Origin: Acidobacteriota bacterium
Lineage (GTDB): Bacteria; Acidobacteriota; Terriglobia; Bryobacterales; Bryobacteraceae
Direction: 5' to 3'
DNA: 64,000 nt
Assembly: GCA_026394015.1 (NCBI GenBank)
Contig: JAPKZA010000235.1
Location: 25,534-89,533 of the forward strand
Under the pieces are notes generated by a model, which saw nothing but the letters and a program-made list of their open reading frames with translations, was not told where the DNA came from and ran no database searches. Both the position numbers and the translations under genes were made by a program. This document shows positions 54,452-62,833 of this stretch, piece by piece. The number at the start of each line of letters is the position of its first letter. The stretch's first letter is position 1.

Positions 54452-55048
54452 ATGGATCCGCTTTTCCTCCCCGACGTTGAAGCCAACCCTGCGCCCGGGC
54501 CCTATGCCCAGGCCATCGCCGCCATGGCCAAGGGCGGAGCCGAGTACCCGCAAATCTGGCATCTGTTCGCGTTCAAGCCGCAGGCGACCGAACACCTGGC
54601 CAGGTTTACGCACGAGATCCTCCATGGAGAAGCGCCGCTGTCGCCGGGGCTGCGCGAACTCATCGCCGCGTTCACTTCGGCCCGGAATCACTGCCCGTTT
54701 TGAATCAAGTCCCACGCCGCGGTCGCGGCGGTTCTGCTGGGGAGCGAAGAAGCGGTTCAGGCGGTGCTCGCCGATTTCGAAAGCTCCGCGCTGACTTCGG
54801 CGGAGAAATCCCTCTTCCGGTTTCTCGACAAGGTGAACTCGGCGTCGCCGTCGATCACGGCCGAGGACATGGTTCCGCTCCACGCCGCCGGCTGGACGGA
54901 CGAACAGATTTACTACGCGATCACGGTGTGTGCTTTGTTCAACTTCTACAACCGGTGGATCGACTCCACCGGCGTGCAAGCCTTATCGGACGAGGCCCAT
55001 CGCGCCGGTGGGCAACGCACCGCTCTTCATGGTTATGTGCGGCGCTAG
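54452..55048 (+). CDS. probable AhpD-like selenoprotein (UGA at codon 84 read as Sec)
   Basis: A 198-residue AhpD/carboxymuconolactone-decarboxylase-family protein if the TGA at 54701-54703 is read through; otherwise it ends after 83 residues. The frame is continuous from 54452 to the TAG at 55046 with this single UGA. The catalytic motif E-x11-C-x2-C-x3-H is present in full with Sec in place of the second Cys: E in LRELIAAF, then NHCPF, UGA, IKSH. The following helix (AAVAAVLLGSEEAVQAVLADF) and the C-terminal half (LFRFLDKVNSASPSI, DEQIYYAITVCALFNFYNRW) are typical and uninterrupted, so the downstream half is under coding constraint. A hairpin fitting a bacterial SECIS follows the UGA. AhpD-like selenoproteins are known in bacteria. 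The alternative is a nonsense mutation of TGC/TGT. Predicted role: thiol/selenol peroxidase or peroxiredoxin reductant. Confidence 0.85.
54715..54730 (+). promoter_or_regulatory. candidate bacterial SECIS hairpin
   Basis: CGCCGC (54715-54720), loop GGTC, GCGGCG (54725-54730): a perfect 6-bp G-C stem starting 11 nt after the in-frame UGA, with the apical loop 17 nt after it and a G at its first two positions. Published bacterial SECIS models require a small apical loop with a leading G at about 16-37 nt from UGA, which this fits. Confidence 0.65.
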
Positions 55049-56064
55049 CAGATATGGGCGCCTGTCGTGTTGACGGACACCGCATAGAGCGACTGGCTCG
55101 CGGTCATAAAGAGCCGGTTCCGCCGTGGTCCACCGAAGCAGACGTTGGCGCAGTTTTCGGGTAGATAGATCGCGCCGATGCGCTCGCCCTGTGGCGTTAG
55201 AATCTGCACGCCGGGCCTCGCTCCGGCCCAGATGTTGCCATCGACATCGCAGCGGATGCCGTCGGCCGCGGTGACGGCGTTAGAGCCCGGAATCGTCAAA
55301 GCCGCCAGCTGCTTGCCGTTCTGCAGGGTTGCGCCGTTGACGTCCCAAACCTTTAAGTCCCGTCCGGCGGCCCCGGTATCGGCTATGTACAGCTTCTTGT
55401 AGTCCGGCGAGAAACAGATGCCGTTGGGCGCGCTGACCGCGTCTGTCACCTTCGTTATCTGGCCCGTCTTGCCGTCGACGCGGTAGACGGCCTCCTTCAA
55501 CTCTTTCGGCGCTTTGTAGCCCTCATAGTCGCCGTTGATCCCGTAGGACGGGTCCGTGAACCAGATGCTGCCGTCCGGGTGTACGACGAGGTCATTCGGC
55601 GAGTTCAGGCGTTTGCCTTCGAACTTGTCCGCGATCACGCTGACCGTGCCGTTCTGCTCATAGCGCGCCACGCGCCGGCCGCCATGTTCGGCCGATAGCT
55701 GCCGCCCCTCGTAGTCAAACGTGTTCCCGTTGCTATAGCCGGCCGGGTTCCGGAAGACGGTAACGCGCCGGTCGTCGTCGATCCAGCGCATCTGCACATT
55801 GGCTGGTATGTCACTCCAAACCAAGTACTTCCCTACTCCATTCCAAGCGGGCCCCTCGGCCCAGGAGGTCCCGATGTGGAGCCGCTTCATGCTTCCGTTC
55901 CCGATCATGTACTTGCGGAACCGGTCGTCGAGGGCTCTCACGTCCGGGTCCGGATACTGAATCGGGTTCTGGCCCGACCAATCCCGTGGGGTGGCCGTCT
56001 GCGCCGCAGCCGTTCCCGCCGCTACCATGCCCAGTAGCGCTCTTCTCGTATACTCTCGTTCCAT
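55045..56064 (-). CDS. exported SMP-30/gluconolactonase
   Basis: 339 aa with a Tat-like leader (EYTRRALLGMVAAGTAAAQ). Propeller motifs: SWAEGPAWNGVGKYLVWSDIP (first metal Glu), LNSPNDLVVHPDGSIWFTDPSYGI (metal Asn and substrate loop), APNGICFSPDYKKLYIADTG, DGIRCDVDGNIWAGARPGVQILTPQGERIG. The conserved Glu/Asn/Asp metal ligands all appear present. It should hydrolyse aldonolactones in the periplasm, fitting with sugar oxidation by PQQ enzymes. It is divergent from the DUF6351 gene by 20 bp. The stop overlaps the selenoprotein stop as CTAG. Confidence 0.9.
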   Translation of the reverse strand: MEREYTRRALLGMVAAGTAAAQTATPRDWSGQNPIQYPDPDVRALDDRFRKYMIGNGSMKRLHIGTSWAEGPAWNGVGKYLVWSDIPANVQMRWIDDDRRVTVFRNPAGYSNGNTFDYEGRQLSAEHGGRRVARYEQNGTVSVIADKFEGKRLNSPNDLVVHPDGSIWFTDPSYGINGDYEGYKAPKELKEAVYRVDGKTGQITKVTDAVSAPNGICFSPDYKKLYIADTGAAGRDLKVWDVNGATLQNGKQLAALTIPGSNAVTAADGIRCDVDGNIWAGARPGVQILTPQGERIGAIYLPENCANVCFGGPRRNRLFMTASQSLYAVSVNTTGAHIC

Positions 56065-56084
56065 AGCCCTTATCTATATCGCAT

Positions 56085-58046
56085 ATGCTCCCCTTCGTAC
56101 TCGCCTTCCAAATTCTTACCCTCTCCTCCGCGCCCGATCGCGTCACCGGTGGCGACGTCCTGGTCCGCGTTTTCGCGGCTGATGCCCGCCCTGTGATTCT
56201 CCTGAACGGTCGCGACGTCTCGGCCCAATTCCGCCCCTCGGGCCGGAGCCTCCTTGGGCTGGTCACCGGTCTCCGCCTGGGCCAGAACTCGCTCTCCACC
56301 GGCGGCTATCAACTTTCGCTCGTCAACCATCCAGCCGCCGGCCCCGTGTTTTCCGGTCCCCACGAGCAGCCGTTTATTTGCGAATCGGCTGGCTTTCCGC
56401 TGCCGGATGGCGGCCTGCTCGGTCCGCCGCTGGACGACGATTGCTCGGCCCGCACGGTGGTTACCTACATCTACCGGCCGAAGCCGTACGGCCCTTTCAA
56501 GCCGCTGACGACTCCGAAGCTCCCGGAGGACGTGGCCACCACCACGACCTCGCTCGGTCGCACCGTGCCCTACGTCGTCCGCGTCGAAACGGGCACGCGC
56601 AACCGTTCGATCTATCAAACGGCCGTACTTCACGATCCGACCTCGGAACCGGAACCGTCTGCTGTTGCCCCGCCGAAGGCATGGAACCAACGGTTGCTCT
56701 ACAGCTTCGGCGGCGGCTGCACCTCCGGCTGGTTTCACCAGGGGGCCAGCCTCAACCTGCCCGTCAGCGACGATATCGTCGGCCGGGGCTACGCGGAGGC
56801 CGCCGCCACGCTCAACGTCTTCGGCACGAACTGCCAGGATCTCACCGCCGCCGAAACTATGATGATGGTCAAGGAACGCTTTATCGAATCCTACGGCCCG
56901 CCGCTTTTCACCTTCGGCCGCGGCGGTTCCGGCGGCTCGTACCAACAGCTTCAAATCGCCGACAACTATCCCGGGCTCCTCGATGGCATCATTCCCAGCG
57001 CCACGTTTCCCGAGGTTCTGGAGACCACCCAGTTCCTCGTCGATGCCCAACTCCTGGATGCCTACTTCGCTCGGGCCGCCCTAAGTGAGGAGCAGAAGCG
57101 GGCCATCGCGGGCGTTGGCACGGTGAAGAACATCTCCGGCACCGCGGGTGGAGCCGGACGCATCAACCCCGAAAAATTCTGTCCGCCGTCGCTTCCGGCG
57201 GAGCTTCGGTACCATCCGACGCAGAACCGCTCCGGCGCTCGTTGCGATATCTTCGATCACAACGTCAATGTGTACGGCCGGGACCCCCTCACTGGCTTTG
57301 CCCGCCGCGCGATTGATAACGTCGGCGTCCAATACGGCCTCGGCGCGCTGAACGCCGGTGCAATTACCGCCGCGCAGTTTCTGGATCTCAACGAGAAGGT
57401 CGGCGGTTACGACAACGACGGCAACCTGGTCCCGACCCGCGCGGTGGCCGACCCGTTGGCGCTGCGCGCTGCCTACCAGACCGGCCGGATCACCCACACC
57501 GGTCTTGGCTTGGCCCGCATCCCGATCCTGGATGTTCGCGGCTATCTCGACCTCACCGATCGCGGCGACGTCCATCTGAAGTACCACTCCTACGCGCTGC
57601 GGGAACGCCTCCGCGTCGCCAACGGCAAAACCGCGAACTACGTCATGATCACGGCACCCAACCAGGGCCCGGTCGCCAACAGTGTCGCCGCCTTCGCGAT
57701 CACCAAGATGGACGAGTGGCTCACCAAGGGCACTAAGCCGGCCGACCTGGTGGACGCTTGCCATACGCCGACGGGCGAACGGATCGTCGAAACGCAAACG
57801 TTATCTGGCGGCCGCTGCAACCAGCTATATCCGACCTTTCCGCCGCCTCGGATGGTGGCTGGCGGCCCGTTGACGAACAACGTCGTAAAGTGCCAACTGA
57901 AGCCGATCGACCCGGCGGACTACCCGACCGCATTCTCGGCGGCGGACCGGAAACGACTGGCGACGATCTTCCCCGACGGCGTCTGCGACTGGAAGAAGCC
58001 CGGCGTCGAACAACAAAAGCCCCTCGGCACTTGGCTTCACTTCTAA
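56085..58046 (+). CDS. DUF6351 secreted hydrolase-like protein
   Basis: 653 aa with a short hydrophobic leader. Region about 20-110 is a beta domain (PDRVTGGDVLVRVF); about 130-650 looks like an alpha/beta-hydrolase-type fold characteristic of DUF6351/tannase-like proteins, with YSFGGGCTSGWFHQGA, then the probable nucleophile elbow FTFGRGGSGGSYQQLQIADNYPGLLDGIIPSATFP. Eight or more cysteines suggest disulfides and an extracytoplasmic place. It may cleave esters or phenolic compounds; no substrate can be named. Seven bases separate it from the UnbV gene. Confidence 0.75.
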   Translation: MLPFVLAFQILTLSSAPDRVTGGDVLVRVFAADARPVILLNGRDVSAQFRPSGRSLLGLVTGLRLGQNSLSTGGYQLSLVNHPAAGPVFSGPHEQPFICESAGFPLPDGGLLGPPLDDDCSARTVVTYIYRPKPYGPFKPLTTPKLPEDVATTTTSLGRTVPYVVRVETGTRNRSIYQTAVLHDPTSEPEPSAVAPPKAWNQRLLYSFGGGCTSGWFHQGASLNLPVSDDIVGRGYAEAAATLNVFGTNCQDLTAAETMMMVKERFIESYGPPLFTFGRGGSGGSYQQLQIADNYPGLLDGIIPSATFPEVLETTQFLVDAQLLDAYFARAALSEEQKRAIAGVGTVKNISGTAGGAGRINPEKFCPPSLPAELRYHPTQNRSGARCDIFDHNVNVYGRDPLTGFARRAIDNVGVQYGLGALNAGAITAAQFLDLNEKVGGYDNDGNLVPTRAVADPLALRAAYQTGRITHTGLGLARIPILDVRGYLDLTDRGDVHLKYHSYALRERLRVANGKTANYVMITAPNQGPVANSVAAFAITKMDEWLTKGTKPADLVDACHTPTGERIVETQTLSGGRCNQLYPTFPPPRMVAGGPLTNNVVKCQLKPIDPADYPTAFSAADRKRLATIFPDGVCDWKKPGVEQQKPLGTWLHF

Positions 58047-58053
58047 GGCTCGC

Positions 58054-59574
58054 GTGAAGATCCTCCTCGCCCTCGCCATCATCATCCTGGACCTTCCCTT
58101 CTCCCTCTTCACGGGCGAAGGAACGCGCCACCCTTTGCCCGCCGCCATGCCCGGCGGCATCGCCGTTTTCGACGCCGATAACGACGGCCTGCTGGATCTC
58201 TACTTCCCCAATGGCGCGCCCCTGCCCTCGGGCGTGAAGACGACTTCGGCCCACTCCAACCGTTTCTTCCACAACGACGGCAACCTCCGGTTTACCGACC
58301 GGACCGCCGACTCCGGCCTGGCTGGCACCGGCTATGACATCGCCGCGACCGCCGGCGACTACGACCACGACGGCCTCACCGATCTGCTCGTCTCCGGCGT
58401 CGGCGGGATCACGCTGTATCGCAACCTGGGCAACGGTCGCTTTGCCGACGTCACCGCCAAGGCCGGGCTCGACAACCACGGCCGCTGGTCGGTGGGGGCC
58501 GCCTGGCTCGACTACGATCGCGACGGCCATCTCGACCTGTTCGTCGTCAACTACGTGCAATGGGACGCCGCCACCGAACGCGCCTGCGTCGTCGATGGCC
58601 GCCCCGACTTCTGCCATCCCCGCTTCTACACGGCCCAGCCCAACGCACTCTTCCGCAATGACGGCCACGGCGGCTTTATTGACGTTTCGAAGGCTTCCGG
58701 CATCGCCGCCCACGCTGGTAAAGGGATGGCCGCCGCCGTCGCCGATTTCAACGGCGATGGCTATCCCGACATTTTCGTCTCGAACGACCGCGTCTTCAAC
58801 TTTCTCTTCCAGAACACGGGCAAGGGGACGTTTGAAGAGGTGGCTTTCGACCGCGGCGTCGCGGCCCCGGCCAGCGGGGATCCGCCTTCGGCGATGGGGG
58901 TTGACGCGCAAGATTACGACAACGACGGACGGACGGACCTGATCTACACCGCGCTGCGGGACGAGACGTTTCCGCTGTATCGCAACCAGGGTGCTGACTT
59001 CCAGGACGCGGCTGTCCCGTCGAAGATGGGGGTTCTGACGCGTCCGATGAACGGCTGGGGAGTCGTCTTCGCTGACCTTGACAACGATGGCTGGAAGGAC
59101 GTGGCGGTGGCGCGCGGCGATGTGCTGTCTCCGCGGGGTGCCCGCGGCGATAGAGTTCGCGAGCCGCTGTCTTGGTTCCGTAATCTGGGCAATCGACAGT
59201 TCGCGCTGGGCGGCAACTTCGCCGCGCCTGTTGCTCAATACCGCGGCCTGATTGCCGCCGACTTGAACAACGATGGGTGCCTTGACCTGGTGGCGACGGC
59301 TTTGGGGCAACCGGCGCGTGTCGTCCCCGGCCAGTGTCCCGGTGCGCATGGCTGGCTCAAAGTGGACGTCCGCGAGGTCGGTGCCCGGGTCCAGGTCGGC
59401 CAGCAGTGGCGACAGGTATCCGCAACGCAGGGGTACGCGTCGTCCTGCCAGTGCCCGCTCCACTTCGGCCTTGGGCTGGCCGGGACGGTTGAGGTCCGCG
59501 TCACGTGGCCATCTGGCCGCGTCCGCGAGTGGAAGGCCGTGAAGCCCAATCAGACTCTGGACGCTCAACCATGA
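58054..59574 (+). CDS. FG-GAP/VCBS repeat protein with ASPIC/UnbV domain (CRTAC1-like)
   Basis: 506 aa, GTG start, signal peptide. At least six FG-GAP/VCBS units with Ca-binding DxDxDG-type loops: FDADNDGLLDLYFPNG, YDHDGLTDLLV, YDRDGHLDLFVVNY, FNGDGYPDIFVSND, YDNDGRTDLIYT, LDNDGWKDVAVARG, LNNDGCLDLVATA. The C-terminal ASPIC/UnbV domain is GARVQVGQQWRQVSA..CPLHFGLGLAGTVEVRVTWPSG. Probably a surface beta-propeller. Translationally coupled (ATGA) to a TPR protein, a pairing common in Acidobacteriota. Confidence 0.92.
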   Translation: MKILLALAIIILDLPFSLFTGEGTRHPLPAAMPGGIAVFDADNDGLLDLYFPNGAPLPSGVKTTSAHSNRFFHNDGNLRFTDRTADSGLAGTGYDIAATAGDYDHDGLTDLLVSGVGGITLYRNLGNGRFADVTAKAGLDNHGRWSVGAAWLDYDRDGHLDLFVVNYVQWDAATERACVVDGRPDFCHPRFYTAQPNALFRNDGHGGFIDVSKASGIAAHAGKGMAAAVADFNGDGYPDIFVSNDRVFNFLFQNTGKGTFEEVAFDRGVAAPASGDPPSAMGVDAQDYDNDGRTDLIYTALRDETFPLYRNQGADFQDAAVPSKMGVLTRPMNGWGVVFADLDNDGWKDVAVARGDVLSPRGARGDRVREPLSWFRNLGNRQFALGGNFAAPVAQYRGLIAADLNNDGCLDLVATALGQPARVVPGQCPGAHGWLKVDVREVGARVQVGQQWRQVSATQGYASSCQCPLHFGLGLAGTVEVRVTWPSGRVREWKAVKPNQTLDAQP

Positions 59575-60398
59575 TTCTTCTACTCTTGTTTTTCTTCCAA
59601 GCCGCCGACCCCGCGCTGCTCTCGCAGCAAGGCGCTCAGGCGCTGCGGGCGCAACGGTTCAACGAAGCCGAAGCGGCTTATCGTCAGCTGGTAAAGGTTG
59701 ACCCGGCTAACCCGATGTGGCGGATGAACCTCGGCATCACGCTGCATTCGGCGGGGCGGTACCCCGAGGCTGTCTCGGAGTTGGGCCAGTTCCTGAAATC
59801 CAATCCGCCGCCGGGCCCGGCGCATTTCCTGCTTGGTCTTTCGCAACTGAAGCTGAAAAAGCCTTGCGAGGCGATTGGGCCGCTGGAGAAGGCGGTGCGG
59901 TGGAACCGCGATCAGGCGCAGTTGGAACTCGCCGATGCGCTGTACGGCTGCAAGCGCTATGGCCCTGCCGCCAAGGCCTACGAGGCGGCGCTGACAACCG
60001 GGAAGAAGAGCCCGGCAGTGGCCCGCCAAGCGGCCCATTGCTACTGGAACGCCCGGCAGTATGCCGATGCCAAGCGCCTCTTCACTGGGCTTCCGCTGGA
60101 GGATCCGACCTCGCAGTACGAGTTTGGCGATACGCTCGTTCGGCTGGACGGCCCGGAGGCGGGCTTGGCTTATCTCCAGCGCGCCGCCGCCTTTCTGCTA
60201 CCCGCCCGGGCCGAGTTAGGCAAAGCGTTGCTGGCTCTGGACCGCGCGGCCGAAGCGCTGCCCCACCTGGAAGCCGCGGCGACCGCCGATCCCGCGCTGC
60301 TGTTGCCGCTCTCGAAAGCTCTCCGCACGGTCGGCCGTACGGCGGAAGCCGACGCGGCTCAGGCGGAGTACAAACGTAGGCTCACCCCCGACCGCTAG
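59571..60398 (+). CDS. secreted TPR-repeat protein
   Basis: 275 aa from the ATG at 59571 (overlapping the UnbV stop). Signal peptide (MILLLLFFFQAADPA) then about six TPR-like helical pairs: ALLSQQGAQALRAQRFNEAEAAYRQLVKVDPANPMWRMNLGITLHSAGRYPEAVSELGQFLKSNPP, PCEAIGPLEKAV, RYGPAAKAYEAAL, AARQYADAKRLF, AEALPHLEAAATADPALLLPLSKALRTVGRTAEADAAQ. Likely scaffolds a protein complex with the UnbV propeller. The stop overlaps the PIN gene stop by 4 nt. Confidence 0.88.
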   Translation: MILLLLFFFQAADPALLSQQGAQALRAQRFNEAEAAYRQLVKVDPANPMWRMNLGITLHSAGRYPEAVSELGQFLKSNPPPGPAHFLLGLSQLKLKKPCEAIGPLEKAVRWNRDQAQLELADALYGCKRYGPAAKAYEAALTTGKKSPAVARQAAHCYWNARQYADAKRLFTGLPLEDPTSQYEFGDTLVRLDGPEAGLAYLQRAAAFLLPARAELGKALLALDRAAEALPHLEAAATADPALLLPLSKALRTVGRTAEADAAQAEYKRRLTPDR

Positions 60399-60775
60399 AT
60401 CTTTAGCGCCCCGTCAAGCCGCCCCAGCTTTGTATCGAACGTCCCCAAAGGCGTGTGCCCAGCCCGCTTCGCCAGATGCAAGATCAGGCAGTCCGAGAAC
60501 CCCAACCCTGGCTTCTCCCGAAACACCCGCACCGCTTCGACCACAGCATCGCTCGCTTCCAAGCTCACTTTCTCGTGCCCCAACAGCATTCCCACCGCCG
60601 TCGCTACGGCCATTGCGTCCAACTCGTAGACGCTCTCCAGCGCCCAAATCGTCTCAGCTAGAACCACCGTGGAAACCCAAGCGCCGGACCCTAAAAAGCG
60701 TTCCGCCTCCGCTACTTGCGCTTCATTGTCCTGAACCAGTAACCGCACCAGAACATTGGTATCAACCGCGCGCAT
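60395..60775 (-). CDS. VapC-family PIN-domain toxin
   Basis: 126 aa, complete PIN domain: MRAVDTNVLVRLLVQD with Asp5, WVSTVVLAETIWALESVY with the conserved Glu, and GLGFSDCLILHLAKRAGHTPLGTFDTKLGRLDGA with the last acidic residues. PIN toxins are RNases acting on tRNA or rRNA. It follows its AbrB-type antitoxin with a 14-nt overlap. Unlike the two other PIN genes in this window it is intact. Confidence 0.92.
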   Translation of the reverse strand: MRAVDTNVLVRLLVQDNEAQVAEAERFLGSGAWVSTVVLAETIWALESVYELDAMAVATAVGMLLGHEKVSLEASDAVVEAVRVFREKPGLGFSDCLILHLAKRAGHTPLGTFDTKLGRLDGALKI

Positions 60776-61025
60776 AGCGCTTCCGTACCGCTTTCCGGAT
60801 GCCCTCTTTTAGTTCCGCATCACTCTTCGGAGCCGGGGTTTTGCCCCCAAATAGGGCCAGGTGGATATCCTTGAAACTATAGGTACCCGCTCGCCGCACC
60901 GCAACGCGACCGTCCTCCGCCACCCACTCCAGCGACGAACCTGGCTCCAGGCCAAGCATTCGCCTGATCTCCGCAGGCACTGAAATTTGCCCTTGACTCG
61001 TGAGCTTAGATTGTAGGATTGCCAT
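60762..61025 (-). CDS. AbrB/MazE-like antitoxin (VapB)
   Basis: 87 aa. Swapped-hairpin AbrB domain AILQSKLTSQGQISVPAEIRRMLGLEPGSSLEWVAEDGRVAVRRAG, then a toxin-binding tail FKDIHLALFGGKTPAPKSDAELKEGIRKAVRKRYARG. Cognate of the PIN toxin. A 16-bp inverted repeat lies 8 bp upstream of the start and is the likely autoregulatory operator. Confidence 0.92.
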   Translation of the reverse strand: MAILQSKLTSQGQISVPAEIRRMLGLEPGSSLEWVAEDGRVAVRRAGTYSFKDIHLALFGGKTPAPKSDAELKEGIRKAVRKRYARG

Positions 61026-61032
61026 GTATTCA

Positions 61033-61048
61033 CATTACCACGGTAATG
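61033..61048. promoter_or_regulatory. palindromic operator upstream of vapBC
   Basis: CATTACCACGGTAATG, 7-bp arms CATTACC/GGTAATG around AC, lies 8 bp before the antitoxin ATG. Its position and symmetry fit an AbrB-type VapB(C) autorepression site. The nearby gene at 61085 starts on the other strand, so the site may influence both. Confidence 0.6.
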
Positions 61049-61084
61049 CGTTGTAACCGTCCCCCGCTTCATCCGTAGCTAGGG

Positions 61085-61882
61085 ATGATGAAACTCACAT
61101 TCCTGCTCACACTCTCGGCTCTAGCCTGCTTCGGCCAACTTCGCGACAATCGCGACAAGACCATGACCTGCGACCAATGGCGCAACAACAACCGCGGCCA
61201 CCACTGCACCATCAGCGAACAGACCGTCCCCAGCCTTTCGCGCTGGTCGATCGACGCCGGCAGCAACGGCGGCGTGACGGTCCGGGGGTGGAGCGGGAGG
61301 GAGACCCTCGTCCGCTCCCGGATCGAAGCCTGGGCCGATACCGACTCCGCGGCCAGCCTGATTGCGGGCCAAGTGCATTCAGACTCCGCCGGCGGGATGA
61401 TCCGCCCGTCGGGTCCGGAGGCGAGGAACAACAGCGGGTGGTCGGTCTCCTATGAAGTCTTCGTGCCGCATACGACCGACCTCACGCTCACTGCTCACAA
61501 CGGCGGGATCACCGTTTGCGATATCAAGGGCCGCCTGGAGATGAGGACCACCAACGGCGGGGTGAAGGTCACCCGGGTTGCCGGCGAGATCAACGGCAAG
61601 TCGACCAACGGTGGCGTCCATGTCGAACTCAACGGCGATAGCTGGACCGGCGGCTCGATTAGCCTCCGTACGACTAACGGCGGTGTTCACCTTGCCTTAC
61701 CCGCGAACACCTCCGCCCATGTTCAGACCGAAACGACCAATGGTAGCGTCCGGTCGGACTTTCCTGTTCCTTCGACCCCGGGCGAACGGCGACCGCGGAA
61801 GCTCGATTTCAACATCGGCTCGGGTGGCCCGCTGATTCAGCTTTCGACCACCAACGGCGGGGTACACCTGGAGCGGATCTAG
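61085..61882 (+). CDS. exported DUF4097-like protein with TTNGGVH repeats
   Basis: 265 aa with a signal peptide (MMKLTFLLTLSALACFGQ). The C-terminal 130 residues are a series of short beta units built on NGG(V/I): AHNGGITVCDIKGRLEM, TTNGGVKVTRVAGEING, STNGGVHVELNGDSW, TTNGGVHLALPAN, TTNGSVRSDFPVP, TTNGGVHLERI, giving a right-handed beta-helix/stacked-sheet DUF4097-type fold. The N-terminal half contains two Cys (MTCDQWR, HHCTIS). Role unknown; such proteins are considered adhesion- or envelope-associated. Stop overlaps the S4 gene stop as CTAG. Confidence 0.8.
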   Translation: MMKLTFLLTLSALACFGQLRDNRDKTMTCDQWRNNNRGHHCTISEQTVPSLSRWSIDAGSNGGVTVRGWSGRETLVRSRIEAWADTDSAASLIAGQVHSDSAGGMIRPSGPEARNNSGWSVSYEVFVPHTTDLTLTAHNGGITVCDIKGRLEMRTTNGGVKVTRVAGEINGKSTNGGVHVELNGDSWTGGSISLRTTNGGVHLALPANTSAHVQTETTNGSVRSDFPVPSTPGERRPRKLDFNIGSGGPLIQLSTTNGGVHLERI

Positions 61883-62250
61883 TTAAAGCTGTGGAAACGG
61901 TCGAGGTCGCGGCGGTCGCGTTTGCTGGGCTTGCCCTGCCGTTCGGCCTCGAAGTGGGGCATGGCTTTTTTCTCTTCGGCCACCTTGCGACGGAGCTCCT
62001 GGCTGGCGGCCGACTCCCGGTACAGGCTCTGGGCATCGGCGGCCGGGCCGCGGATTTCGCTGAGGGCGAGCACCTCCACCTGAAAATCGCCACTTGGGTT
62101 CTTGATTTGCAGCTGGTCGCCGAGGCGGACGTCCTTCGAAGGCTTGGTGGACTGGCCGTTGGAGGTGACCCGGCTCAGCTCACAAGCCTTGCTGGCGAGG
62201 GATCGGGTTTTGAAGAAGCGGGCGGCCCAGAGCCATTTATCGATTCTCAC
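61879..62250 (-). CDS. S4-domain RNA-binding protein (Hsp15/HslR-like)
   Basis: 123 aa, GTG start. N-terminal S4 fold MRIDKWLWAARFFKTRSLASKACELSRVTSNGQSTKPSKDVRLGDQLQIKN, typical of Hsp15, then a basic C-terminal helix with EERRKVAEEK-like and GKPSKRDRRDLDRF sequence. Hsp15 frees stalled 50S subunits carrying nascent chains after heat shock. The relation to htpG elsewhere in the window is probably coincidental. Confidence 0.9.
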   Translation of the reverse strand: MRIDKWLWAARFFKTRSLASKACELSRVTSNGQSTKPSKDVRLGDQLQIKNPSGDFQVEVLALSEIRGPAADAQSLYRESAASQELRRKVAEEKKAMPHFEAERQGKPSKRDRRDLDRFHSFN

Positions 62251-62302
62251 GCGGGTACATGCTCCTTCGGATACCGTAGCACGGTGCGGTAGGCTTGCTC
62301 TG

Positions 62303-62744
62303 GTGCTGCTTGTGCCCGTTCTCTCGTGCGCGGAGATTCGGGTGATGATTTCAGGCGGGTTTTCCGGGGTCTATCAGAAGCTGGGTCCCCAATTTGAACA
62401 GGCCACCGGGCATAGGCTGGTGACCCTGCGGGGCGCTTCGATGGGCGGCGGCCGGGCAAATGACGACGGAGCGGTTTCCGCGGTTGGGGATAGCGGAATC
62501 GATAAAGGCCAAGGGCCAGCGGATCTCGGCGGGTTACGCCGGCGAGGCGATCGTTAGGGGAGAGGCCGAGATAGTGATCCAACAGATGAGCGAGCTGCTG
62601 CCGGTGAAGGGGATCGACTTTGTCGGTCTGTTGCCCGACGGGGTGCAGCGGGTGACGACCTACGCGGCCAGGGTGGCGACTGGTTCGAACAATCGCTGGG
62701 AACAGTTGCCGGGCCGAAACCATCCTCTTTCTAGAGGTCATTGA
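62303..62744 (+). pseudogene. remnant of a ModA-like extracellular binding protein
   Basis: The N-terminal part (VLLVPVLSCAEIRVMISGGFSGVYQKLGPQFEQATGHRLVTLRGASMGG, to about 62455) and C-terminal part (ERFPRLGIAESIKAKGQRISAGYAGEAIVRGEAEIVIQQMSELLPVKGIDFVGLLPDGVQRVTTYAARVATGSNN, 62460-62744) of one binding protein of the molybdate-type/DUF-like extracellular class are in different frames, and about 80-100 residues between them are missing. A GTG at 62303 would be the start. Confidence 0.75.
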
Positions 62745-62746
62745 AC

Positions 62747-62833
62747 ATGAAGTATCTTGGTGCCTATCTTTTGGGTGTCCCGGCCAGCCTGATCCTGCTT
62801 TGGTTCGTTCTGAATCAGACGGGATGTGCTTAA
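62747..62833 (+). CDS. 28-aa single-helix membrane protein
   Basis: MKYLGAYLLGVPASLILLWFVLNQTGCA. One hydrophobic helix of about 20 residues with a Gly-Val-Pro break. Its stop and the next start overlap as TAATG, indicating coupling. Similar tiny MKYLxAYLLGVPxxLILLWFL-type proteins are familiar in Acidobacteriota, so it is probably real, though very short. Function unknown. Confidence 0.5.
   Translation: MKYLGAYLLGVPASLILLWFVLNQTGCA

Noticed and set aside
57733..59568. 611-codon frame antisense to the DUF6351 and UnbV genes
   Set aside because: Spans two real genes and carries no recognisable fold; high-GC shadow.
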